Source: Planctomycetota bacterium (lineage in GTDB: Bacteria > Planctomycetota > Phycisphaerae > WQYP01). Taken from it: 6,594 nt of DNA. A model generated the notes under the pieces. The model was given only the letters and a program-made list of their open reading frames with translations. It searched no databases and was not told where the DNA came from. This document shows positions 1 through 5,431 of the stretch, piece after piece. The stretch is taken from contig JAJYGE010000189.1 of assembly GCA_021785155.1 (NCBI GenBank), forward strand, positions 1 through 6,594, read 5' to 3'. The position numbers and the translations under genes were made by a program. Every line of letters starts with the position of its first letter. Position 1 is the stretch's first letter.

Positions 1-53
1 GGCTGTGTTGCTACCAGCGAGCCTTCTGTATTTCCCGGGGGTCGTTGTCCGAT

Positions 54-82
54 TTGACGCTCCAACGCGGCCCGACTACTCT
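54..82 (+). promoter_or_regulatory. Candidate sigma70-type promoter of nrdR
   Basis: TTGACG at 54-59 (5 of 6 matches to the -35 consensus) is followed by exactly 17 bases and TACTCT at 77-82 (3 of 6 to TATAAT). Transcription would begin near 89, giving a leader of about 25 bases before the preferred nrdR start. A start there also makes an upstream in-frame TTG at 85 unusable. The -10 is weak, so this is a plausible call and not a firm one. No NrdR-box-like pair of repeats was recognised over it. Confidence 0.4.
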
Positions 83-114
83 ATTTGCGGCTGTTTTGTT
101 CTTGGATGTTCTGC

Positions 115-615
115 GTGCGGTGTCCATTCTGCCATACTGTTGATCAGGATCATGTGCTGGATTCGCGTCCGGTTGAGGGCGGGGAGTCCATCCGCAGGCG
201 GCGCGAGTGTGAACATTGCAATCGTCGCTTTACCACCTATGAACGCATTGAAGAAGTTGTGCGATTAATGGTCGTGAAGAAAGATGGATCGCGCGTCGCA
301 TTTGACCGCAATCTTATTTTTTCCGGAATTCAAAAGGCCTGCTATAAGCGCCCGGTTTCGGCGGAAGTCATCGCGCGAATTGTCGATGCGGTGGAGGAGC
401 AAGTTGTCCAAAAGTATCAGCGTGAGGCGCCAAGTTCGTATATTGGTGAGCAGGTCATGCACCATTTGCGGCAGACCGATGCGATAGCCTATGTTCGTTT
501 TGCCTCGGTTTACAGGGAATTCAGGGACTTGGGGGAGTTGGTGGATGAAGCGCGGGATATGATGAACCAGGCACAATCCAAAGATCCGGATCAAACGGAT
601 CTCTTTTCCGGTTAA
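115..615 (+). CDS. nrdR: Transcriptional repressor NrdR
   Basis: NrdR represses ribonucleotide reductase operons, sensing ATP/dATP through an ATP-cone and binding paired NrdR boxes. The product of 166 residues has the full family layout. A zinc ribbon has Cys3, Cys6, Cys32 and Cys35, with the basic block SIRRRREC at about 25-32 and FTTYE at 39-43. The ATP-cone follows at about 46-136, including VVKKDGSR, KRPVS and YVRFASVYREF. The tail after about residue 145 is somewhat longer than in E. coli (149 residues) and ends DQTDLFSG. The GTG start at 115 is chosen because it gives the near-universal N-terminus M-x-C-P-x-C and has GGA eight bases upstream. ATG at 106 would add only three residues (MFC) and lacks a ribosome site. 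This is the only rightward gene, converging on the DedA gene 25 bases away. No nrd reductase gene lies in the window. Function is secure; the start is less so. Confidence 0.95.
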   Translation: MRCPFCHTVDQDHVLDSRPVEGGESIRRRRECEHCNRRFTTYERIEEVVRLMVVKKDGSRVAFDRNLIFSGIQKACYKRPVSAEVIARIVDAVEEQVVQKYQREAPSSYIGEQVMHHLRQTDAIAYVRFASVYREFRDLGELVDEARDMMNQAQSKDPDQTDLFSG

Positions 616-623
616 CCTGCGAC

Positions 624-640
624 GCTGCCGGCAGCAGCTT
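624..640. terminator. Palindrome between convergent genes, possible weak bidirectional terminator
   Basis: GCTGCCGGCAGC at 624-635 is a perfect 12-base palindrome in the 25 bases separating the nrdR stop from the DedA stop. As RNA it can fold only as a 4-bp stem with a 4-base loop. On the + strand it is followed by a short interrupted T stretch (CTTTTATTT, 638-646). Position between two 3' ends favours a terminator, but the stem is short. Confidence 0.3.
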
Positions 641-1336
641 TTATTTCGGCGGCATTTTCCCCGCCTGTTGCTGCTGACGATGGATGAAAAAAACGATTAC
701 AGCGATAATCAGGGCGATTCCGGCGGCGATATAAATATAGTGTTTGACCTTATCAACTTCCCTGAACAGCCAGTTAATGCGCGCGGCCTGCCAATATCCG
801 AGATATATGAGCGTTGGTACGCTGATCAACCCCGCCAGGCCGTCCACCACAAGAAATCGCCAATACGGCATGCGCGAAATGCCACATAAGGCAAAAATAA
901 GTGCCCGAACACCGGGTACAAACCGTCCGATAAACAAGGTCCAATTGCCGTGTTTACGGAAATATTTTTCCACACGCTCCCGACGTTTGGAATGCATGAC
1001 TTTACGGATGTGTCGGGCGAGAAAATTATCGGCATCAATGCCGCGCTGTCCTACAAAATAAAGTATGCTATCGCCCACCAGCATGCCCGTCATGCCGAAA
1101 AGGATCATAATTTCCATATTGGGAACGCGGCCCGGTGTGGCAATCATGGATTGATTGGTTGCCGCCGGGCTGGCGGCGATGTCTGCCAATGGACTTTGGT
1201 GCGGATTGCAGAGATATCCGGAAAATATCAGCGGCACATCTTCAGGAATCGGCACGCCGCATCCGGCGGCAATCAGAAGCAACGCCAGAGCCACGTAGGT
1301 AAAACGGGTTAACAATACCTGAATTAATGGAATCAT
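641..1336 (-). CDS. DedA family (VTT/SNARE-associated domain) membrane protein
   Basis: A 231-residue integral membrane protein of the DedA family, whose members are proposed flippases or proton-coupled transporters that recycle lipid carriers. The specific substrate here cannot be told. Hydrophobic segments lie at about 10-27, 74-96, 143-180 and 199-218. Family motifs are the re-entrant acidic motif GVPIPEDVPLIFSGYL (27-42, acidic E32 and D33), GDSILYFVGQRG (88-99), and FRKHG...GRFVPGVR (126-144) with the two conserved arginines R138 and R144. The loop at about 43-72 between the first motif and the next helix looks longer than usual. The C-terminus is polar (HRQQQQAGK). ATG at 1336 is the only reasonable start, because an in-frame TGA lies seven codons upstream. 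GAGGAG occurs upstream (1351-1356), but 14 bases away. The TPR gene ends 82 bases upstream on the same strand, so co-transcription is likely. Confidence 0.9.
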   Translation of the reverse strand: MIPLIQVLLTRFTYVALALLLIAAGCGVPIPEDVPLIFSGYLCNPHQSPLADIAASPAATNQSMIATPGRVPNMEIMILFGMTGMLVGDSILYFVGQRGIDADNFLARHIRKVMHSKRRERVEKYFRKHGNWTLFIGRFVPGVRALIFALCGISRMPYWRFLVVDGLAGLISVPTLIYLGYWQAARINWLFREVDKVKHYIYIAAGIALIIAVIVFFIHRQQQQAGKMPPK

Positions 1337-1379
1337 CGTTTGCCGCGCGGCTCCTCATGGGTGATAAAATCAGCAGTGA

Positions 1380-1416
1380 CCGCCAGGGCAAAACCATGGA
1401 AATCTTGATTTGGCGG
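1380..1416 (-). repeat. Inverted repeat in the TPR-DedA gap
   Basis: CCGCCA at 1380-1385 pairs with TGGCGG at 1411-1416 across a 25-base loop. Inside the loop AAATC-TT-GATTT (1400-1411 approximately) is itself self-complementary. In leftward mRNA the structure starts a few bases after the TPR stop codon. No T run follows, so it is more likely an mRNA 3'-end or processing structure than a terminator. It may also be chance. Confidence 0.3.
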
Positions 1417-1418
1417 AA

Positions 1419-2843
1419 TCAGGTTCTCTTTTTCCGTAATTCGCCAAGCCGCTGCCGGGCATCGCGGAACGCGATATCCCATTGCGCGATACGGCTGTAA
1501 GCCTTTTCCGCATCTTCGAGCTGCCCGGAGGCCTCCAAGGCCCGTCCGAGCCAATAATTAATTTCCTTGCTCTTGGTATCGCCGGAATCCGCCAGTTCAT
1601 AACTTTCCACTGATCGGCGAAGGGTTTCGACCGCTTCCTGAGTCATGGATTGTTCCAGAAATGCGCGCCCCAGCAGGTGCAGCGCATCGGTGCGACATCG
1701 CGGATTGTTCTGGGCTTGTTGCAAAACGCCGATGGCCTCCTCGTAGCGTTGCGAGCGGAACAACCTGTAACCGTATTCAAAGAGCACCTGCAAGTCCGAC
1801 GGGTAATTTTTCACACGATCTTCATATTCTTCCAATTCAAATTTCAGACGATCGCGCTCAAATTCCACCACTTGCTCAGCAAGTTCCTTGTCATCCGGAT
1901 TGGCCCGGACTTTATCCACCATTGCCCGATGTTGTCGGCGCAACTGTTTAATTTGCACATCACCCATTGTTACTTTGTAGCGATATATTTTGGTCTGGGC
2001 GTAAGCCTTTTCCAATACCTCAATGGCGGTCTTTTCGCTTTCCTCTGTTTCCGCGTCAACCAGAGCTTTGACATATTTGGTCAGCAACTGAGGATCGGTT
2101 GGATTTTTCTCCCAGGCTTCCTGGCTTTCTCGAATGAGTTTGACCTTGTACTCTTCGGTTTTGTTTAAATTTTCCTTTTGCAGAAGGTCTTTGGTCATTT
2201 CCTGATCGCGCAGAGATTCCTTGAAGTCAGGCACCGATTCGTACTTGCCTTTTTTCAATGTTTCCCGTGTGCCAAGCTCTTTGACACGGGCCGTTAATTC
2301 CGGATCAGCCGGGGATAATTCCAGCGCCGCGTGCACCGATTCGCCGGCTTTGGCAAATTCACCAAAGCCTTCATACAGATCAGCGAGTTCCAAGTACAAT
2401 TTTGGATCGGCCTTTTTCTGCGTCCGGTTGGCCTGCATGACAAACGGGCCGAACCAGAGCACCATTTCCTTGTAGCCCGCCGCAGCGGCCTGCCGCAACA
2501 TGGTCATCATCTGATTAATGTTTCCCGGGTCTTTAGCAAGCGCGTATTCCGCGTTGAGCATTAATTCTTTCGGCGACTTTCCCTTGAAGTAGGCCTTGTT
2601 CCCGAGCAGGCCGCCCAGGCCACCGCCCGCCTTTCCACCTTTAATTTTTCGCCGCAGCGCGATATCCCGCAACGCCTCATGCTCTGGCATGTTGCTTGGT
2701 TCACGCAAGAGTCCCTGGATGAACATATCGATGGCGTAATCGTAATTTCCCGTGTCCGCCACAGTATGCGCGCGCGTGAAATAGGCCTGACCTTTACCCG
2801 GACCTTCCGTAATATTATTTTCAGGACTTTCCGCTTCAGCCAT
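1419..2843 (-). CDS. Tetratricopeptide repeat protein of unknown partner
   Basis: A 474-residue soluble protein with no signal peptide or membrane segment. TPR-like helical pairs are visible at about 17-50 (YFTRAHTVADTGNYDYAIDM), 143-180 (LYLELADLYEGFGEFAKAGE), 347-380 (LFEYGYRLFRSQRYEEAIGV), 383-416 (ALHLLGRAFLEQSMTQEAVE) and 427-460 (NYWLGRALEASGQLEDAEKA). A Lys/Gly-rich linker at 66-83 contains KGGKAGGGLGGLLG. The middle part (about 190-345) is highly charged and probably long helices. TPR arrays mediate protein-protein contacts; nothing shows the partner. The start ATG at 2843 follows a purine-rich AAAGAGA about 10 bases upstream, a weak ribosome site. The acidic N-terminal tail MAEAESPENN fits a cytosolic protein. 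The DedA gene follows downstream. A terminator-like hairpin lies only about 20 bases upstream of the start (separate entry), suggesting a controlled leader. I do not recognise a named family. Confidence 0.88.
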   Translation of the reverse strand: MAEAESPENNITEGPGKGQAYFTRAHTVADTGNYDYAIDMFIQGLLREPSNMPEHEALRDIALRRKIKGGKAGGGLGGLLGNKAYFKGKSPKELMLNAEYALAKDPGNINQMMTMLRQAAAAGYKEMVLWFGPFVMQANRTQKKADPKLYLELADLYEGFGEFAKAGESVHAALELSPADPELTARVKELGTRETLKKGKYESVPDFKESLRDQEMTKDLLQKENLNKTEEYKVKLIRESQEAWEKNPTDPQLLTKYVKALVDAETEESEKTAIEVLEKAYAQTKIYRYKVTMGDVQIKQLRRQHRAMVDKVRANPDDKELAEQVVEFERDRLKFELEEYEDRVKNYPSDLQVLFEYGYRLFRSQRYEEAIGVLQQAQNNPRCRTDALHLLGRAFLEQSMTQEAVETLRRSVESYELADSGDTKSKEINYWLGRALEASGQLEDAEKAYSRIAQWDIAFRDARQRLGELRKKRT

Positions 2844-2862
2844 GAATCACATTCTCTTTAAT

Positions 2863-2898
2863 AAAAAAAACCAAAAAACACGCAATTTATGCGGTGTT
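2863..2898 (-). terminator. Terminator-like hairpin with split T tract before the TPR gene
   Basis: Read leftward, AACACCGC (2898-2891) pairs with GCGTGTT (2883-2877) with one bulged C and a 7-base loop. It is followed by T6, GG, then T8 down to 2863. This is the architecture of an intrinsic terminator. It lies only about 20 bases before the TPR start codon, too close to leave room for a promoter in between. It would therefore either end read-through from upstream or act as an attenuator in the TPR leader. The bulge makes the stem modest. Confidence 0.4.
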
Positions 2899-2948
2899 GG
2901 CCCCCGTTTCAGGCACGCGGCGATCCGAACGCAGCCCACTACCCGATT

Positions 2949-3025
2949 ATCGGTGCCAATCGCACAATTTTCCAGCCCCTGACCGTACCAGATGTACCTT
3001 TTCTGTCAAGCGAAATGGCACCGAT
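2949..3025. repeat. 10-base inverted repeat pair around the candidate TPR promoter
   Basis: ATCGGTGCCA at 2949-2958 is exactly matched in inverse by TGGCACCGAT at 3016-3025, with 57 bases between. Similarity continues inward into a CGC on each side. The two arms bracket the candidate promoter at 2982-3009, which would suit operator half-sites, or a long-range RNA stem if transcription starts further upstream. The repeat is seen directly; its role is inferred. Confidence 0.5.
2982..3009 (-). promoter_or_regulatory. Candidate promoter of the TPR-DedA unit
   Basis: Read leftward, TTGACA (3009-3004) is a perfect -35 hexamer. After 16 bases comes TACGGT (2987-2982), a poor -10 with 3 of 6 matches. 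A start near 2975 would give an unusually long leader of about 130 bases, ending in the terminator-like hairpin. The perfect -35 and correct orientation support it; the weak -10 keeps confidence low. Confidence 0.33.
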
Positions 3026-3171
3026 TTCATCGATTTTTCGTAAATAGATGGGATGCTTGGAGGAGGATTTACTGTCGTCCGGATCAGACTCGATACACAT
3101 TGAATCTGCGATAGCAGGTCATTGGTTTGGGAACCAGAACTTCCACATGGTCTCCCGGTGTGCGCCGAGAA

Positions 3172-3212
3172 ATTATTGTACAGTCAGTATCCGCATGGAA
3201 CTGTACATTAAT
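3172..3212 (-). terminator. 13-bp inverted repeat at the end of the small ORF, possible terminator
   Basis: ATTATTGTACAGT (3172-3184) and ACTGTACATTAAT (3200-3212) are inverse copies with one mismatch in 13, separated by 15 bases. The TAA stop of the small leftward ORF (3210-3208) lies inside the right arm. The leftward transcript would therefore fold this hairpin right at the end of translation, followed by AT-rich sequence without a clean T run. It could terminate or protect the bioF/small-ORF transcript. The strongly symmetric TGTACAGT/ACTGTACA core could alternatively be a protein-binding site. Confidence 0.45.
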
Positions 3213-3428
3213 CTGCGACTATGGGATTAATATTGCTGCCGCGGCGGGCGGGTAGGGATGTGCGATAGGTGTTCTGGCGTTTAGCCTTCACCCGATTTGA
3301 TTCCCGATATCCGCGAACGGCGAAGATTACAGCAAAAACCAATGGTTGAGCAGAGAGAATCCACAATAATATCATCATCATTATGACTCCGTTACGCGCG
3401 CAATATATCCCGAGTCGGATCCGCATGG
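3189..3428. repeat. 10-base direct repeat bracketing the small ORF
   Basis: ATCCGCATGG occurs at 3189-3198 and again at 3419-3428. Each is preceded by AGTC within a few bases, so the similarity extends over about 16 bases with small differences. The copies lie 230 bases apart and enclose the small membrane ORF. The right copy overlaps a possible upstream start codon of that ORF. The left copy falls in the loop of the 13-bp inverted repeat. A short duplication is the simplest reading. Confidence 0.4.
3208..3381 (-). CDS. Possible small single-span membrane protein
   Basis: A 57-residue ORF of no recognised family. Residues 1-22 (MMMILLWILSAQPLVFAVIF...) form one hydrophobic segment. After it comes a very basic stretch with about eight Arg/Lys (RGYRESNRVKAKRQ), so the tail would stay in the cytoplasm by the positive-inside rule. 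Three consecutive ATG codons (3381, 3378, 3375) follow GGAG at 3390-3387, five to eleven bases away, a good ribosome site. The same frame also opens at ATG 3426, with GGAGG 12 bases upstream, giving 72 residues starting MRIRLG. It lies 141 bases downstream of bioF on the same strand, and its stop sits in an inverted repeat that could end the transcript. The ribosome site, hydrophobic profile and 3' hairpin favour a gene; short length and lack of homology argue caution. Confidence 0.4.
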   Translation of the reverse strand: MMMILLWILSAQPLVFAVIFAVRGYRESNRVKAKRQNTYRTSLPARRGSNINPIVAD

Positions 3429-3522
3429 TCCGGTATTACCTCCAGGATACTTGCGTGTTTAGCTGTCCAAACCCCTCACGAATAGTTTATCGGACAAACC
3501 GTCGGCGGAAGTTTAATAATCA

Positions 3523-4824
3523 TCACAAATTCGGACGCAGGAGCTTATGACGTAACGTTTTCATGGCCGTCAGCAGATGTTCTATATGTGCATCACTATG
3601 GGTTGCCATCAAGCTAATTCGCAGACGAGCGGTGTTTGGAGGTACAGTAGGGGGGCGGATGGCCGGAATAAAAATGCCCTGTTCACGCAACCACATGGCT
3701 GCCTCCAGGGCGTGCTGAGATGAGCCAAACATAACCGGAATAATAGGGGATTGAGAGGCCCCGGTTTGGTAGCCTAACTGCGTCAGCTCGGCTCGCACAT
3801 GCTCCGCCAGGGCCAGCACACGTTGCCGACGCTGTGGCTCACGGCGACTGATGTGCAAGGCGCACCGGGCTGCTGCCGTGCAAACCGCCGGCAACGCGGT
3901 GGTGTAGATGAATTGTCGAGACCGGTTAATTAAAGCGTCAATGACCTGATGTGGTCCGGTAACAAACCCACCAACGGATCCTAATGCCTTGGATAAAGTA
4001 CCTACGCTTACCGCAACAGACGATTCAACGTTATACATTGCCGCCACCCCCCGGCCATCCGGGCCGAGAACCCCTGTCGCGTGCGCTTCATCGGTGAACA
4101 ACAGCGCGTCATGGTCTCGAGCGATGCGGTCTAACTGCACCATATCCGCCAGATCTCCATCCATGGAAAATACCGTATCGGTGATGATCCATGCGCGCTG
4201 ATTGATCCGGGATTTTTCCTCGTCTGGATGAACGGGTGCGTGAAATTGCGAAAAGGCCTTCCCGGAAACCTCGGCTTGGTCCGGGGCACCGGCCTTTCGT
4301 TCAAGCAATGCGCCAAGTCGCGCATAGTTCCTGTGAGGGTATGTTCGGCAAGTGCCTCCGGAAGAGCTGGCGGCATCCAGCAGGCTGGCATGGTTGAGTT
4401 TATCAGAGAGAATCAGATCATGCGGAGAGGTGAAGGTGGTCAACACGGCCATGTTCGCGGCATAACCGGATGAAAAGACCAACGCCGCCTCAGCATGTTT
4501 AAATTCCGCCAAATCCTTTTCCAATTCATGGTGTGATTCCATGGAACCAGCGACCAGCCGCGATGCACCGGATCCAAAGCCCCAACGATCCAGCGCCCGA
4601 TGCGCGGCATCGACCACTTCCGGATCAGCCGCCAAACCCAGGTAATTATTGGTGCAGAACTGCACATATCGCTTGGAGCCAATAAGTAATTCGGCACTCT
4701 GGGGGCCGTCAACCGATGACAAACGCCGAAAAAGATGATCGCGTTGGCGCTTTTCAAGATCATCGGCTAAAGCAGCAATCCATTGTTGTATTGCCGGTAT
4801 AATTGCTGAAGGTTGTTGCTCCAT
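3523..4824 (-). CDS. bioF: 8-amino-7-oxononanoate synthase (alpha-oxoamine synthase family)
   Basis: BioF condenses pimeloyl-ACP/CoA with L-alanine, releasing CO2, to give 8-amino-7-oxononanoate, a cytosolic PLP-dependent step of biotin synthesis. The 433-residue protein carries the family motifs NNYLGLA (59-65), GFGSGASRLVAGS (82-94), the PLP-stacking histidine in NHASLLDA (H145), VFSMDGDLADM (218-228), TDEAHATGVLGPDGRG (D245 and H248), and the Schiff-base lysine in GTLSKALGSVGG (K279). The C-terminal AIRPPTVPPNTARLRISL (388-405) and the GTLSKALGS form are typical of BioF and speak against 2-amino-3-ketobutyrate ligase or 5-aminolevulinate synthase. It is about 50 residues longer than E. coli BioF (384). 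Much of the excess is a charged, probably surface segment at about 176-209 between H145 and the DxxH motif, plus a longer N-terminus. The ATG at 4824 has only a weak GGA upstream. No other bio gene is in the window, and I saw no convincing promoter or BirA-type operator. Confidence 0.9.
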   Translation of the reverse strand: MEQQPSAIIPAIQQWIAALADDLEKRQRDHLFRRLSSVDGPQSAELLIGSKRYVQFCTNNYLGLAADPEVVDAAHRALDRWGFGSGASRLVAGSMESHHELEKDLAEFKHAEAALVFSSGYAANMAVLTTFTSPHDLILSDKLNHASLLDAASSSGGTCRTYPHRNYARLGALLERKAGAPDQAEVSGKAFSQFHAPVHPDEEKSRINQRAWIITDTVFSMDGDLADMVQLDRIARDHDALLFTDEAHATGVLGPDGRGVAAMYNVESSVAVSVGTLSKALGSVGGFVTGPHQVIDALINRSRQFIYTTALPAVCTAAARCALHISRREPQRRQRVLALAEHVRAELTQLGYQTGASQSPIIPVMFGSSQHALEAAMWLREQGIFIPAIRPPTVPPNTARLRISLMATHSDAHIEHLLTAMKTLRHKLLRPNL

Positions 4825-4964
4825 AGGAAATCCGGTCTGACTTTGCTAGCCTGTTTCTGATGTAACGATATAAGTGGCATTTACGGGCAGGGATTGCCGG
4901 GAATCCGTTGGGAGGCTTCCATCAACCCCACCATGCGCCATTATGAGGGCCGGCCCGATTCGCA

Positions 4965-5297
4965 CTATGAAACGCCACGCCCGGCAAGAGATGCTTTTGC
5001 ACCGCTTGGGATAGGGCCATCGAGTCGCTTTTTAAGTGTGCTGCTGGCCTTGAACCGAAGACGTAACCGTCTGGGCACTTCAACGGTTTCGAGCGTTTTT
5101 GGATTCTGCGCTTTGTGCGCAGCGCGCTGCCGAACCTCAAATACCCCAAAGTCCCGAAATTCCAGGCGATTCCCCCGGACCAGCGAATTGCTGATCTCAT
5201 CAAGAAAGGCCTGAACAATTTGTTTAGCGGTTGCGCGATTCACATTATTGGTATCGGCAATGCGATCGACAATTTCTTTTTTTGTAATAGTTGCCAT
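4965..5297 (-). CDS. HU/IHF family nucleoid DNA-binding protein
   Basis: A 110-residue histone-like protein that should dimerise, then bend and compact DNA. The helical dimerisation part is MATITKKEIVDRIA...AKQIVQAFLDEISNSL (1-39). The signature LEFRDFGVFEVRQR (45-58) follows, then the beta-arm with the DNA-intercalating proline in QNPKT (P66), and the closing helix STLKKRL (86-92). The usual arm motif GRNPKTGE is here AQNPKTLE, so the arginine is missing. The 18-residue tail after KKRLDG (PSGAKASLAGRG) is longer than in HU. The sequence is closer in style to IHF, but its subtype cannot be assigned. The open frame extends 47 codons further upstream. The ATG at 5297 is preferred because it gives the standard N-terminus and has GGAG 12 bases before it. 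A start at 5315 has no ribosome site and the longer form is unlike the family. The gene has its own promoter (separate entry), in the gap after the secreted-protein gene. Confidence 0.92.
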   Translation of the reverse strand: MATITKKEIVDRIADTNNVNRATAKQIVQAFLDEISNSLVRGNRLEFRDFGVFEVRQRAAHKAQNPKTLETVEVPRRLRLRFKASSTLKKRLDGPIPSGAKASLAGRGVS

Positions 5298-5387
5298 GGC
5301 CGAACGTTTCTCCATGGAGTTCAGAAACAATGTTTTTCCAATACAGAACCCGCAGCCACGCGCCAAACGGAAATCCTGTAACCGCAG

Positions 5388-5416
5388 ATTATCCAAGTGC
5401 GGTATTGCCGCGTCAA
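5388..5416 (-). promoter_or_regulatory. Promoter of the HU-like gene, with symmetric GCGG/CCGC motifs
   Basis: Read leftward, TTGACG (5416-5411) is followed by exactly 17 bases and GATAAT (5393-5388), five of six matches at each hexamer. This is the best promoter in the window. Initiation near 5381 gives a leader of about 84 bases. The spacer contains GCGG-CAATA-CCGC (5411-5399 region), and CCGCA (5386-5382 inverted) pairs with TGCGG (5398-5402) across the -10. A regulator may bind here. The -35 lies 15 bases after the stop codon of the upstream gene. Confidence 0.6.
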
Positions 5417-5431
5417 GGCCCGGCGTTTTTT

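Larger units (their letters stand above)
2844..3522. other. Long intergenic stretch with regulatory-looking repeats and one small ORF
   Basis: This gap of about 680 bases between bioF and the TPR gene is by far the largest in the window. It contains the hairpin at 2863-2898, a candidate promoter at 2982-3009, the inverted pair at 2949-2958 and 3016-3025, the 13-bp inverted repeat at 3172-3212 and a small membrane ORF at 3208-3381. I see no tRNA, tmRNA, RNase P RNA, transposase remnant or CRISPR-like array. The section 3026-3171 shows nothing I can name. Confidence 0.6.

Noticed and set aside
85..114. Upstream TTG start for nrdR, adding ten residues
   Set aside because: The extra residues precede the invariant M-x-C-P-x-C start, there is no ribosome site, and the likely transcription start falls after 85.
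1650..2168. 172-codon rightward open frame
   Set aside because: It lies wholly inside the TPR gene on the opposite strand, and its composition is that of an antisense shadow.
2925..2940. tRNA T-loop-like GTTCGGATC on the minus strand
   Set aside because: The conserved A58 position is G, and no acceptor stem, D-arm or anticodon arm can be formed around it.
3048..3230. 60-codon rightward open frame in the long gap, with GGAGGAGG inside it
   Set aside because: No family resemblance and no ribosome site before its start; the purine run follows the ATG, and the frame crosses the 13-bp inverted repeat.
4947..4956. GGGCCGGCCC palindrome just after the HU-like gene
   Set aside because: It has no room for a loop beyond a 3-bp stem and no T run follows, so it is not a convincing terminator.
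4922..5218. Leftward 98-codon open frame overlapping the HU-like gene
   Set aside because: It is a frame-shifted shadow of the HU-like coding sequence with no domain signal.
5407..5431. GCCG...CGGC followed by T8 on the plus strand, resembling a terminator
   Set aside because: No rightward gene precedes it; the T run is explained by the end of the secreted-protein gene and its 3' flank, and the sequence overlaps the HU promoter.
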